Source: Planctomycetia bacterium
Lineage (GTDB): Bacteria; Planctomycetota; Planctomycetia; Gemmatales; HRBIN36
Reading direction: 5' to 3'
Length of the DNA stretch: 64,000 nucleotides
NCBI GenBank assembly: GCA_016795155.1
Contig: JAEUIE010000045.1
Span: 1-64,000 of the forward strand
Shown here: piece after piece, positions 24,704-34,017 of the stretch
Position numbering within the stretch: position 1 is the stretch's first letter
How the letters are laid out: each line of letters starts with the position of its first letter
Made by a program: the position numbers and the translations under genes
Notes under the pieces: generated by a model
The model's database searches: none
Told to the model about the DNA's origin: nothing
The model's input: only the letters and a program-made list of their open reading frames with translations

Positions 24704-27700
24704 AAATCTGGGAATTGTGCATCAAACGGCCTGTGTTCACCATCATGCTGGTGAGCATGCCGATCGTGCTTGGCGTAGCTAGTTACTCTCGATTAGGCGT
24801 CGAGCTTTTTCCCAATGTTGATTTTCCCGTTGTTACGGTGACAACTACGTTGCGTGGCGCCAGTGTCGAGGAAATGGAAACTGGCGTTACCAAAGTCATC
24901 GAAGAAGCAGTGAATCAAGTGTCGGGCATTGATGAACTGCGATCATCTACCAAGGAGGGTTTTTCCCAGGTCATTGTTCAGTTTGTGCTGGAGAAAAATG
25001 GCAATGTGGGTGCGCAGGAAGTTGATGCCAAGGTCCGTACTATTTTAAGTCAGTTGCCTCAAGGCACGGATTCGCCCATTATCGATAAGCTAGCCATCGA
25101 TGCAGCTCCAGTGATGACACTGGCGATATCGGGAAGGCGCGATTTTCGCGAAATCACCGAGATTGCCAAGAAAAGAATCAAGGAAGATCTCGAAACCATT
25201 AACGGAATTGGTTCAGTGGTTCTGGTGGGTGGCCGGCCTCGTGCGATCCAGATCGTGCTCGATCCCGACAAGCTGATGAAGTACGAGAATCTGACAGTCG
25301 AAGACATTCGGCTAGCCCTGGTGCGAGAAAATCAGGAACAGCCGGGTGGCCGAGTTGACCGTGGCCAGACAGAACTGGTGCTGCGAACTCTAGGCCGAGT
25401 CGATCATCCTCGTGATTTTGCCAAGCTGATTGTGGGCAATCGCAATGGTCAACCCATTCGATTGGAAGATGTGGGCACGGTGGAAGACAGTTATGAAGAA
25501 CCTCGCGGCATCAGCAGGCTGTGGATCAAAGGTCAACAGCCAGAAACTGCGCCTGGAGATACTGCAATCAGCGTGGTGATCTCCAAGCAGGCAGGTTTCA
25601 ACACCGTGGCAGTGGTTGATACCATCAACAAGCGATTGGCAGAGTTGATGCCGTCGTTGCCACCTGATATCCAGGTGCAGACCATTCGGGATCAATCCCG
25701 TTTCATCAGGCTGTCGATGGAAGAAGTAAAAGTCCATCTTCTTCTTGCTGTTGTTCTGGTGAGTGCATCTATTCTGTTGTTCCTGCGAGATTGGCGAACG
25801 ACCATTATCGCAACACTGGCGATACCCACGTCGATGGTTGGCGCATTTGCCTTTATGTATGGGATGGGTTTTACCATCAACAACTTCACCATGATCGGTC
25901 TTATTCTGGCTGTGGGCATCGTGGTGGATGATGCTGTAGTGGTGCATGAGAACATTTTCCGCCATATGGAAGAATTCGGCAGAACGGGCTGGGAAGCAGC
26001 GAAAACGGCGACCGCAGAAATAGCAATGGCAGTTGTGGCAACTACCATGTCGCTAGTGGTGGTCTTTGCACCTATTGCCTTCATGGGTGGGCAAATTGGC
26101 CGATTCTTTTCGTGCTTTGGTTATGTCGTTGGGTTTTCCGTACTGCTCAGTATGGCCATTTCTTTCACGATGACTCCCATGCTGTGCTCGCGGTTCTTGA
26201 AACTCGAATCAGGACATGGCGCTGGCAGCAAGAGCGGATTGATCTGGAGAATGATCGAAGGTGCATATATTGGTATGCTGGCGTGGTCGCTCAAACATCG
26301 CTGGGTGCTGATCCTCGTTGCACTGGGTATTATCTTCAGTACACCGATTCTGATGGCTGTGGTGGGTTTTGATTTTGTACCCAAAGATGATCAAAGCGAA
26401 TTTGAAGTAGTTATCACCTATCCAGAGGGTTTTACTCTGGAGCGTACGGATGCAATTTGCAATGAGATTGATCTTAGAATCAGACAACTTCCGGGGATCA
26501 CGCATTCGTTTATTGTAATCGGAGATACAACTGGTCGAGTGACCAAGGCACAGGGAGACGTGACACGTGCTTCCCTCTATTTTCGCATGGTGCCATTAGA
26601 AGAACGGGATTATTCGCAGTTTTCCGTAATGAAGCAGGCTCGTGCCATTCTTGCCGAATACCCTGATTTACGTGCAGGCGTTCAGGATGTAGCTGCGATT
26701 GGAGCTTCGGGTTTCAGACAAGTAGATGTTGATTTGAACATTCTTGGCCCGGATATGCAGAAGCTGAAAGAGTATTCTGGCACAGTGGCCCAGTGGATGA
26801 AACAAAAGGGAGGTTACGTGGATGTAGATACGTCCATTTCTCTCCAGAAGCCGGAATTACGCATCCGTCCTGATCGGGAACGGTTAAGCGATCTAGGCGT
26901 ATCGTTAGCAGACGTCAGCAGCACCACTAACATCCTGGTGGGTGGCACGCCTGTCAGCAAATACAAGGAGCAGGATGAGCAATATGATGTCTGGCTGCGT
27001 GCTCAGAGGAATGCCCGAGATGATCAGGAGCGCATTGCCCGCATGGCAGTGCCAGCCAGGCTTGCTCCGGGTGGTGTAACACAGCTTGGCAACGTAGTGC
27101 ATTTCGAGAAGGCCATGGGGCCTAACACTATTGACCGGTTCAGCAGACAGCGGCAGGTAGTCGTGTCTGCTAATCTGCAGGGTAAGGATCTGAGCAAGGC
27201 AATTGAAGAATTGACGGTTTATCTCGACAGCATCAACTTGCCGACAGAATATCGTTATGAGTTTATTGGTAGAGCCAAGATGCTGAAGGATTCCAATGCC
27301 AACTTTCTGACGGGCTTTGTGCTTGCACTGGTGTTCATGTACATGATTCTGGCAGCGCAGTTTGAAAGCCTAGTGCATCCGATCAGTATTCTGTCTGCGT
27401 TGCCATTAACCATACCCTTTGCGGTAATGTCTCTGATTTTATTACGCACCAATCTCGATATCTTCGCCATGCTGGGGTTGTTTATGTTGTTCGGCATCGT
27501 GAAGAAGAATGGCATTCTTCAAGTGGATTACACCAATCAGCTTCGTGTCCAGGGCATGGAACGGGATGAGGCAATACTGGAAGCGAACCGGGCGCGTTTG
27601 CGACCGATTTTAATGACAACCATTATGCTCGTGGCGGCTATGGTTCCAATGGCGATGGGGCAGGGGCCTGGAACTGGTACTAGGGCATCGATGGCTAAAG

Positions 27701-27813
27701 TGATATTGGGTGGCCAATTATTGAGTCTAATTCTGACCTTGCTGATTACGCCCGTACTTTATTCACTCTTCGACAGTATGGGCAATTTCTTCAGGAAGCT
27801 GCTGAAAGGTTAA
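24700..27813 (+). CDS. RND efflux pump inner-membrane transporter (AcrB/MexB type)
   Basis: A 1037-residue proton-driven transporter with the two-fold repeat of the RND family: helix 1 (FTIMLVSMPIVLGVASYS), a large periplasmic porter loop, helices 2-6, helix 7, a second porter loop and helices 8-12. Helix 4 carries GIVVDDAVVV with D410-D411, equivalent to the proton-relay aspartates of AcrB. The length is normal for the HAE-type multidrug group; the substrate is unknown. It is the last gene of the MarR-adaptor-pump operon, overlapping the adaptor by 4 bp. No TolC-like gene is linked. Confidence 0.94.
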   Translation: MKIWELCIKRPVFTIMLVSMPIVLGVASYSRLGVELFPNVDFPVVTVTTTLRGASVEEMETGVTKVIEEAVNQVSGIDELRSSTKEGFSQVIVQFVLEKNGNVGAQEVDAKVRTILSQLPQGTDSPIIDKLAIDAAPVMTLAISGRRDFREITEIAKKRIKEDLETINGIGSVVLVGGRPRAIQIVLDPDKLMKYENLTVEDIRLALVRENQEQPGGRVDRGQTELVLRTLGRVDHPRDFAKLIVGNRNGQPIRLEDVGTVEDSYEEPRGISRLWIKGQQPETAPGDTAISVVISKQAGFNTVAVVDTINKRLAELMPSLPPDIQVQTIRDQSRFIRLSMEEVKVHLLLAVVLVSASILLFLRDWRTTIIATLAIPTSMVGAFAFMYGMGFTINNFTMIGLILAVGIVVDDAVVVHENIFRHMEEFGRTGWEAAKTATAEIAMAVVATTMSLVVVFAPIAFMGGQIGRFFSCFGYVVGFSVLLSMAISFTMTPMLCSRFLKLESGHGAGSKSGLIWRMIEGAYIGMLAWSLKHRWVLILVALGIIFSTPILMAVVGFDFVPKDDQSEFEVVITYPEGFTLERTDAICNEIDLRIRQLPGITHSFIVIGDTTGRVTKAQGDVTRASLYFRMVPLEERDYSQFSVMKQARAILAEYPDLRAGVQDVAAIGASGFRQVDVDLNILGPDMQKLKEYSGTVAQWMKQKGGYVDVDTSISLQKPELRIRPDRERLSDLGVSLADVSSTTNILVGGTPVSKYKEQDEQYDVWLRAQRNARDDQERIARMAVPARLAPGGVTQLGNVVHFEKAMGPNTIDRFSRQRQVVVSANLQGKDLSKAIEELTVYLDSINLPTEYRYEFIGRAKMLKDSNANFLTGFVLALVFMYMILAAQFESLVHPISILSALPLTIPFAVMSLILLRTNLDIFAMLGLFMLFGIVKKNGILQVDYTNQLRVQGMERDEAILEANRARLRPILMTTIMLVAAMVPMAMGQGPGTGTRASMAKVILGGQLLSLILTLLITPVLYSLFDSMGNFFRKLLKG

Positions 27814-27875
27814 GCCAGCAACAGGTCCGCAGGAATAACGATTGTCACTGGCTCAGTGAACTTTGGCGAGAATCA

Positions 27876-28187
27876 TCAGGCATAGCTTGTCACATGCTTG
27901 AAAGTGACATTCTTTGTGGTGCCCGTCAGTTGTTTGTTTTTGATTCTTCTTGTCTTGGTCAGGCTGTCTGTAACAAAAGTCACATCATCACCATTTGCCA
28001 TATGGCTTGCGAGAGCAGCCATGTCGGCGTCAGTGTATCGTAGATAGTATTCATAAGTTGCAGTAGAACCTTTCGTTACAATAAAGATTATGGAGGTGAT
28101 AGTTGCGGGAAGTTTGATTTTCTTTTTTCCTCCACGAATCATGGGATAGGAGCCAGTTCCAATTTCAATCCAATCAATTTGCGGCAT
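27876..28187 (-). CDS. Small protein of an apparently new paralogous family (member A)
   Basis: A 103-residue cytosolic protein without recognised domain. ATG 28187 is chosen because its N terminus MPQIDWIEIGTGSYP matches those of the proteins at 43441 (MPQIEHVEVVAGGFP) and 44058 (MPVIEHVEVATGGYP); GGAG lies about eight bases upstream. The middle also aligns: a hydrophobic strand (IIFIV), then YYLRYTDAD, then DDVTFVTD and a Lys/Arg/Thr-rich tail. It has no signal peptide or membrane helix and only a few dozen bases of free sequence around it. It lies convergent to the efflux operon and is divergent from the Spy-like gene. Function unknown. Confidence 0.72.
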   Translation of the reverse strand: MPQIDWIEIGTGSYPMIRGGKKKIKLPATITSIIFIVTKGSTATYEYYLRYTDADMAALASHMANGDDVTFVTDSLTKTRRIKNKQLTGTTKNVTFKHVTSYA

Positions 28188-28381
28188 GGCTGAATCTCCA
28201 AAGAACATAGGTTTGACCTAATTTACTGCAACTCTGAAATGATCACCACAGTCAATCATTAGAATTCTCGGTATCAGTGCTGAAATACGCTGCAAACTGG
28301 AAATTTATCAGATTTTACTTGGAACTTTTCCGGGTATAACCCATGATGTAGTAACCCCATCAATAACTCTGGAGAAATATC

Positions 28382-28777
28382 ATGCGCTGGTTGAGTGGAT
28401 TGTTAGCGGTTGCTATTCTGTGCACTTTATCGGGTAATCTGGCAGCTCAGGACAAGGGCAGTAGTAAATCTGGTTCAAAATCAGGGTCGAAGTCATCCAG
28501 TTCCAAATCGGAAGCCAAGGAAAGTAAGATTCGTGGTGTGTTGCCACAGTATTATCGCCAGTTGGGTTTGTCAGATGAACAGCGTCAGAATATATACAAG
28601 ATTCAGCATGATTATGCTGACAAGCTGGAGGAACTGGAAAAGAAACTGGAAGACATGAAAGCGGAACGCAACGCGAAGTACCTGAAAGAACTGACTAAAT
28701 CCCAGCGGGAACAGTTAGAAGAACTGAAAAAGAGCCGCGATTCCAAAGGTAAAGACAAGGAAATGGAAAAGAAGTAA
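28382..28777 (+). CDS. Small exported helical protein, Spy/LTXXQ-like
   Basis: A 131-residue protein with a signal peptide (about 1-22, ending LAAQ), a Ser/Lys/Gly repeat linker (SGSKSGSKSSSSKS) and a charged helical domain. LGLSDEQRQNIYKI and LTKSQREQLEEL have the paired LTxxQ-like pattern of Spy/CpxP periplasmic chaperones; between them is a coiled coil (KLEELEKKLEDMKAE). The chaperone role is inferred from pattern alone. It is a single gene with a clear terminator 27 bp downstream. Confidence 0.7.
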   Translation: MRWLSGLLAVAILCTLSGNLAAQDKGSSKSGSKSGSKSSSSKSEAKESKIRGVLPQYYRQLGLSDEQRQNIYKIQHDYADKLEELEKKLEDMKAERNAKYLKELTKSQREQLEELKKSRDSKGKDKEMEKK

Positions 28778-28803
28778 AACATCTGATCAGGAGAATCAGC
28801 CTT

Positions 28804-28835
28804 CACCCACCAGCAATCAATGGTGGGTGTTTTTA
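28804..28835 (+). terminator. Rho-independent terminator
   Basis: CACCCACC (28804-28811) pairs with GGTGGGTG (28822-28829), followed by TTTTTA. It ends the Spy-like gene; its T-run overlaps the last codon of rpoN on the other strand. Confidence 0.88.
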
Positions 28836-30290
28836 TGAATGCTCAACCCAGTCGCGTCGCTGGCGTGAGGAAGGAATATTCAGCAGTTTGCGGTACTTGG
28901 TAACTGTTCGCCGGGCAACAGGGTAGCCAGCTTCCTTGAGCTTTTTGACGAGGTCATCATCACTCCAGGGATTTGCTTTCTCTTCCGTATTGATGAGTTC
29001 GGTCAGCTTGGATTTGATCAGTTCCCAGGCCACTTCTTCGCCCTGGGCTGTTACGGTGCCACCGCCGAAGAACCGTTTGAGTGGAAAAATGCCTCGTGGC
29101 GTCTCGACCCATTTGTCATCAACAGCCCGGCTGATGGTGGTTACATGCACACCTACCTGATCTGCGATCTGTTGCATCTTCAAGGGATTGATATGCTCGA
29201 CCTTCTTTTCGAGAAAGGGTCGCTGATGTTCGACAATTGCCTGGGTCACTTTGGAAAGCGTGCTGCGGCGTTGCAGAATGGCCTCAATCAACCATTGTGC
29301 TGATTGTATTTTCTTGCGCAGATATTCACGTTCCTTGGGATCGATATCCTTGCGCTTTACACGCTCCAGCCAGCTTCGCTTGATGTAGACATCAGGCAGG
29401 TAATCATCGACAACAGAAACCTGAAACTCTCCATCATCCTTCAGTTCCGCCCGAACATCGGGAGTAACATAAGGGATGCTGGCAGTATCAAACCCGGCAC
29501 CCGGATTAGGATTTAACTGCTTGAGTACTTCAATGGCTTCCTGGATAGCTTCCAGTTTGAGGCCGGTCTTTTTGTGGATGAGCGGCAGACGATTGTTCAT
29601 GACATCGTCGAGATGATTCAGAATCAGGTTACGAATGGTCTCCCGGTGAGGAGTTTCCTGATCGAGCTGCAGCAGCAGACATTCCTTCAAGTCTCGCGCT
29701 CCAACGCCAGGTGGTTCGAATTGCTGCAGAATCTTGAGCGCCGCTTCAAGCTCACCGGGCTTTAACTCTTCCGGATAGGTACTGATGACCTGTTGAAGTT
29801 CAGGCAGAAATCCATTATCCCGTAAATGGGAAATGAGGTGCCTGACCAGGTTTTCCAGGTGGGGTTCCAGTTCCTGAAAGTTTAACTGCTCGATGAGATA
29901 ATCCTGCAGCGATTGGGGTCTGCTGACCATGTTCTGCATGGCATCGAGCTTGCGGTCGCCTTCTTCATCCAGGCTGCCTTGCGATCGGGTGGAACGAAAC
30001 TCGGCACGGTCATCATCCCAATCGTCTGCAAACTCTTCATACTCGTTTTCAATTTCCCGGGTTTCTTCAGCAGGCGTTTCCGCTTCCAGGGGAGTATGCT
30101 CGATGACACTGTCCATCGCGCCGTCGTGAATACCCAATACCGGGTTTTCTTCCCATTCCTGTTCAATGTGTTCCGACAACTCCATGGTGGGAAGCTGCAG
30201 AATCTCCATGGACTGAATCATGCGTGGAGCCAGAATCTGCTTCATCGACATTCGTTGCTGGAGCGAAGTGTCAAAACGCATGAACGCCAT
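28833..30290 (-). CDS. rpoN: RNA polymerase sigma-54 factor RpoN
   Basis: A 485-residue sigma-54. Region I at the N terminus (TSLQQRMSMKQILAPRMIQS) is Gln/Leu-rich and interacts with bEBP activators. An acidic region II follows (about 60-110, rich in Glu/Asp). The core-binding domain and the helix-turn-helix lie in the centre, and the RpoN box ARRTVTKYRK, which recognises the -24 element, is at 459-468. It directs transcription from TGGC-N8-TTGC promoters and needs an ATPase activator, none of which is seen in the window. It follows recR on the same strand after 119 bp. A possible target promoter lies at 58119-58134. Confidence 0.96.
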   Translation of the reverse strand: MAFMRFDTSLQQRMSMKQILAPRMIQSMEILQLPTMELSEHIEQEWEENPVLGIHDGAMDSVIEHTPLEAETPAEETREIENEYEEFADDWDDDRAEFRSTRSQGSLDEEGDRKLDAMQNMVSRPQSLQDYLIEQLNFQELEPHLENLVRHLISHLRDNGFLPELQQVISTYPEELKPGELEAALKILQQFEPPGVGARDLKECLLLQLDQETPHRETIRNLILNHLDDVMNNRLPLIHKKTGLKLEAIQEAIEVLKQLNPNPGAGFDTASIPYVTPDVRAELKDDGEFQVSVVDDYLPDVYIKRSWLERVKRKDIDPKEREYLRKKIQSAQWLIEAILQRRSTLSKVTQAIVEHQRPFLEKKVEHINPLKMQQIADQVGVHVTTISRAVDDKWVETPRGIFPLKRFFGGGTVTAQGEEVAWELIKSKLTELINTEEKANPWSDDDLVKKLKEAGYPVARRTVTKYRKLLNIPSSRQRRDWVEHS

Positions 30291-30409
30291 ACCTTTAGAA
30301 GGAGAGATAGCCGCGAAGAGTGTAAAGCGAGAGCAACTTCTATGCCGACATGATAGTCCAAGATGGTGGAAATATCAATGCAATTATTATGCCAATGGCG
30401 AACTAACTG

Positions 30410-31024
30410 CTAAAAATCTCGTCTGCCTTCGAGTGCATCAGACAGCATATCTCTGTTGGCGAATTCGAGACTCAGGCCTGAAGATAGTCCGCGAGCCAGG
30501 CGAGTTATTTTCAGGCGATGATTCGCCAGGATGTTGGAGAGATAGAGTGCAGTGCCATCACCTTCCATGGTAGGGTTGGTTGCCATGATGATTTCACGAA
30601 TGTTGCCAGCTTCGATGCGTCGCAGGAGTTGGTCTACGGTAAGTTTTTCAGGCCCCATGTTATCGAGCGGGGCGAGTCGCCCACGAAGAACATGGTAAAC
30701 GCCGCGATAATGTGCCGTCCGTTCCAATGCCATCACATGACGGCTCTCTTCAACGATGCAGATGATGCTTTGTTCACGACGCGGATCGCTGCAGATATGG
30801 CAGAGTTCGTTTTCAGTGATATGGCTGCACTGACGGCACAAGTGCACTTTTTCCTTGATGGCTCGCAGTGCTTCCGATAATGCCAGGACATCACCAGTTT
30901 CGCAGGAGAGGAGGTGATGCATCAGCCGATCTGCCGATTTGGGGCCAATGCCAGGCAGTTTGCTGAGCTGTTGTACCAGGCGATCCAGAGCAGGAACACC
31001 AGTTGCTTCAGGTGTCAGTGCCAT
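30410..31024 (-). CDS. recR: Recombination mediator RecR
   Basis: A 204-residue RecR with the N-terminal helix-hairpin-helix (LSKLPGIGPKSADRLMHHLL), the C4 zinc finger (CRQCSHITENELCHIC), a Toprim domain (ICIVEESRHVMALE) and the C-terminal Walker-B-like part. RecR forms a ring clamp that helps RecF/RecO load RecA at gaps. ATG 31024 is preferred over the TTG one codon upstream. It follows ybaB by 3 bp. The dnaX-ybaB-recR order is conserved in many bacteria. Confidence 0.97.
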   Translation of the reverse strand: MALTPEATGVPALDRLVQQLSKLPGIGPKSADRLMHHLLSCETGDVLALSEALRAIKEKVHLCRQCSHITENELCHICSDPRREQSIICIVEESRHVMALERTAHYRGVYHVLRGRLAPLDNMGPEKLTVDQLLRRIEAGNIREIIMATNPTMEGDGTALYLSNILANHRLKITRLARGLSSGLSLEFANRDMLSDALEGRRDF

Positions 31025-31027
31025 CAA

Positions 31028-31393
31028 CTATGATCCCATTAATCCGGATAAATCACCCAGCCCCGGTAATGAGCCGCCGCCAGGCATGCCCAGGTTTTGC
31101 GTCATTTTGCCTGTTTCCTCAGCGACCAATTGTTTCACTTTTTCAATGGCTAGATTGGTAGCTCCGCGTATCAGGTCTTCAATCAATTCCCTGTCCTGCA
31201 GATTCCAGGCAGATTCACTGATCATGCAACTGAGCACTTCCATTTTGCCGTTCATTTTGACGATAACCATATCGCCACCCGCCACACCTTCGGCAGTGAT
31301 CTGCGCAATGCGCTGCTGTAACTTTTCCATCTCAGCCTGCATCTTGGGGAGATTTTTCAACAACCCCATGACTTCGCCCATCTGCTTGAACAT
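31028..31393 (-). CDS. ybaB: YbaB/EbfC nucleoid-associated protein
   Basis: A 121-residue DNA-binding protein of the YbaB/EbfC family: N-terminal helix (LLKNLPKMQAEMEKLQQRIA), a beta hairpin around GGDMVIVKMNGKMEVLSCMI and a second helix. The family forms tweezer-like dimers that bind DNA. The C-terminal tail is Gly/Leu-rich (GMPGGGSLPGLGDLSGLMG). It lies between dnaX (14 bp) and recR (3 bp) in a conserved operon. Confidence 0.94.
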   Translation of the reverse strand: MFKQMGEVMGLLKNLPKMQAEMEKLQQRIAQITAEGVAGGDMVIVKMNGKMEVLSCMISESAWNLQDRELIEDLIRGATNLAIEKVKQLVAEETGKMTQNLGMPGGGSLPGLGDLSGLMGS

Positions 31394-31407
31394 GATTACA
31401 CCTGTTG

Positions 31408-33126
31408 TTATGTACCTGTTTTCTGGCCGAAGCCTTCATCCATGTGTACCAGTTGTCCGCCGAGTTGTTCCACCACGGCTTTAGCCAGTGGGACAGACAT
31501 GACATCCATACGCTGCTGCACTGCCTTGGGAACGAATGCTTTGGTTTCCATGTCGTTGGCAATGTCGAATCTCAAGGCGACTGATTCGCCTGTGATTTTT
31601 TTCAGCATCTCCTCCAGTTTGGCACATCGATTGGCATCAGAGCAATAGTCACGCGAGCTTTCGCAGCCCGGTGGAAAGCTTACCAGTAAAGCAGTGGGAG
31701 GCTGGAAACTGGTTCGGACAGCTCGTTCCAACTGGAATCGTATCTGCGATTGATTGCCCAGTTGTTCCAGTAATGCGGCCCATACCACTTCATGTTGTTG
31801 AGGTGGAATTAATTCTATTTTGGCCAGTGCTGGTAGTTCCGAAATCAGGCGTGATGTGGAAGGTGCCGGAATGGGTTTTGCTATCGATAGTGCCGTGCCT
31901 CGTGAGGCTCCGGTCATCGAGCCTCCTCGTGCTGCGCCTTTAGCCATGCCTTCCAGTTGCTTGGCGATTTCCGAGACAGGCAACAAGTCTGCCAGTCGGC
32001 ATAGGCGGATGACCGCGAGTTCCATCAATACCTGTGTCTGACCGGTTGAACGTAATCGAGTACGAGTGGTGATCAAGACATCCAGGCCTGCCATCATCGC
32101 TTCGGCATTCCAGCCGGATAATGCAGATTGAAACGGTTTCAGATCAGCCTCGCACAGATCTTTGACTTCGGGAACATCTCCCAGTGTAACGCGGAGCAGC
32201 AGTTGCCGCCAGAGTTCCATCCATTGGTCGAGGAGTTCAGCTAATTGAACACTTTTATCGAGGCAATGATGCAGTGCCTTAAGTGCACCAGAACAATCGC
32301 GTTTCAGGATGGCGAGGACCAGGTTGCTGCTGTCCTCATCGTTGGAAAGTCCAAGAAGTTTCTGCACTAGATCGAGTGACAATGAACCCTGCGAAAAGGC
32401 GAGTGCCTGATCCATCAGAGATTGTGCATCACGCATAGAGCCGCCTGCACGGCGTGCAATTAACTGGAGCGCTGCTTCTTCCGCAGAATGTCCTTCGGCT
32501 TTGACAATGCCGTTCAGCCTTTGCTGAATGCTCTCTCGCGGAATGCCGCTCAGATCAAACCGCTGGCAACGAGACAATATGGTGATGGGGATTTTGTGAA
32601 CGTCGGTCGTAGCAAAAATGAACTTCACATGTGGCGGTGGCTCTTCCAATGTTTTCAGTAAGGCATTGAATGCCTCTTTGGAGAGCATGTGCACTTCGTC
32701 AATGATGTAAATCTTGAAGCGAGAGCTTTGCGGTCGATATTGTGTGTTGCCTCGCAGTTCGCGGATATTGTCGATGCCACGGTTGCTGGCACCATCTATT
32801 TCCAGAACATCGATATCTTCACCGATCGAGATGGCTTTACAGGAAGAGCATTCGTTGCAGGGCGTGATGGTGGGGCCATTGACGCAATTGAGTGACTTGG
32901 CAAGGATGCGTGCTGTCGAAGTTTTTCCGACACCACGCACCCCAGTAAACAGATAAGCATGTGCAATGCGGTTGGCAGTAATGGCATTTTTCAATGCCTG
33001 TGCAATGGGTTCTTGGCCGATCAGATCATCAAACTGCTGGGGTCGATACCGCCTGGCTAGTACGGTATAGTTCTGTCCGCCCATGGGTTTGGCTGTCTCT
33101 GTTTTGGCAGTGGCTTTCTTGGCCAT
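31408..33126 (-). CDS. dnaX: DNA polymerase III subunit gamma/tau
   Basis: A 572-residue clamp-loader ATPase. It has YRPQQFDDLIGQEP, Walker A TGVRGVGKTS (61-70), a zinc-binding Cys cluster beginning at CVNG, Walker B IYIIDEVHMLS and sensor 1 FIFATTDVHKIP, then the collar domain and a C-terminal tau-like extension. ATG 33126 is used because GGGAGG lies upstream, although at a long 12-base spacing; an in-frame ATG at 33159 is possible. It loads the beta clamp and links polymerase to helicase. It is the first gene of dnaX-ybaB-recR. Confidence 0.95.
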   Translation of the reverse strand: MAKKATAKTETAKPMGGQNYTVLARRYRPQQFDDLIGQEPIAQALKNAITANRIAHAYLFTGVRGVGKTSTARILAKSLNCVNGPTITPCNECSSCKAISIGEDIDVLEIDGASNRGIDNIRELRGNTQYRPQSSRFKIYIIDEVHMLSKEAFNALLKTLEEPPPHVKFIFATTDVHKIPITILSRCQRFDLSGIPRESIQQRLNGIVKAEGHSAEEAALQLIARRAGGSMRDAQSLMDQALAFSQGSLSLDLVQKLLGLSNDEDSSNLVLAILKRDCSGALKALHHCLDKSVQLAELLDQWMELWRQLLLRVTLGDVPEVKDLCEADLKPFQSALSGWNAEAMMAGLDVLITTRTRLRSTGQTQVLMELAVIRLCRLADLLPVSEIAKQLEGMAKGAARGGSMTGASRGTALSIAKPIPAPSTSRLISELPALAKIELIPPQQHEVVWAALLEQLGNQSQIRFQLERAVRTSFQPPTALLVSFPPGCESSRDYCSDANRCAKLEEMLKKITGESVALRFDIANDMETKAFVPKAVQQRMDVMSVPLAKAVVEQLGGQLVHMDEGFGQKTGT

Positions 33127-33268
33127 TGGCGTGTTGTGCCTCCCTATAAGGTTCACCATACAGGTTAGGGCACCCTCAGCAAGTTGTCAGTTTTCAGTTC
33201 TCGTACAATTCTGCATGAGTTAAAATAGGCGTGGAATTGGTCGAAGTTTTCTCCCAAAATGAACGATG

Positions 33269-33304
33269 CGGTGAATGGGCACACTTAGGGTGAATACGTG
33301 CCAA
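33269..33304. repeat. Palindromic element, copy 2 (CGGTGA...GGCAC...TTAG family)
   Basis: The first 24 bases match 16590-16613 at 19 positions. GGCAC (33278-33282) and GTGCC (33298-33302) can still pair, but the inner stem is more decayed than in copy 1. It lies 33 bp before the pxpA operon. Confidence 0.5.
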
Positions 33305-33336
33305 TGGGGGTACCCAACCAACATGGATGAAGAACC

Positions 33337-34017
33337 ATGCAGATTGATATCAACGCTGACCTTGCCGAAGGTTTTCCTCACGACGAGGGATTGATGCAAC
33401 TGGTCAGTTCGGTGAACCTCGCCTGTGGTGCGCATGCAGGCAATCCGCAGTTAATGGCGAAAAGCCTGCGGTTGGCGCATCAACTCCGAAAACGCATCGG
33501 TGCTCATCCAGGGTATTTTGATCGAGATAATTTTGGAAGGGTTGAAAGGGCTGTTGCCCCAGAAGAGTTGTGCCAGGTTGTTCTCTACCAGATGGGAGCA
33601 CTCAAGGCGCTGGCTGATGATGTTGGAGCGAAAGTATCTTACATCAAACCACATGGTGCAATGTATCATCAGGTGAACCGCGATCAGCGCCTTGCGGAGA
33701 CACTTGTCAGGATTGCAGACCAATGGGAGTTGGCAATCGTCGGGTTGCCCGATTCGATACTGGAAAAAGAGTGCAGGAAAGCAGAGGTTACCTATTGGAG
33801 AGAAGGGTTTGCGGACCGGTGCTATCTACCTGATCGTAGCCTTGTGCCTCGCGATCAGCCTGGTGCGATGATCGACGATCCTGTTGAGGCGGTTGCTCAA
33901 ATTCACTGGTTAGTGCAATCAGTCAAAGTTGACACCATCTGCATTCACGGCGATGGAGATAACGCGGTTGTCTTCCTCAAGCAGGTCATACAGTTATTAT
34001 CTGAGAGCAAGTCATGA
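33337..34017 (+). CDS. pxpA: 5-oxoprolinase subunit A (LamB/YcsF family)
   Basis: A 226-residue cytosolic protein of the LamB/YcsF family. Conserved segments are DINADLAEGFPHDEGLM, SVNLACGAHAG, GAHPGYFDRDNFGR, YIKPHGAMYH and ICIHGDGDNAV. PxpA works with PxpB and PxpC to hydrolyse 5-oxoproline, a damage product of glutamine, to glutamate at the cost of ATP. It is the first gene of a six-gene tight operon and its stop overlaps the next start (ATGA, 34014-34017). pxpB is not present next to it. Confidence 0.93.
   Translation: MQIDINADLAEGFPHDEGLMQLVSSVNLACGAHAGNPQLMAKSLRLAHQLRKRIGAHPGYFDRDNFGRVERAVAPEELCQVVLYQMGALKALADDVGAKVSYIKPHGAMYHQVNRDQRLAETLVRIADQWELAIVGLPDSILEKECRKAEVTYWREGFADRCYLPDRSLVPRDQPGAMIDDPVEAVAQIHWLVQSVKVDTICIHGDGDNAVVFLKQVIQLLSESKS

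Noticed and set aside
31590-31610. A7 run in dnaX as a possible frameshift site for a gamma subunit
   Set aside because: It lies near residue 520 of 572, far past the clamp-loader domains, and its phase is wrong for a -1 slippery heptamer. A gamma product would hardly differ from tau.
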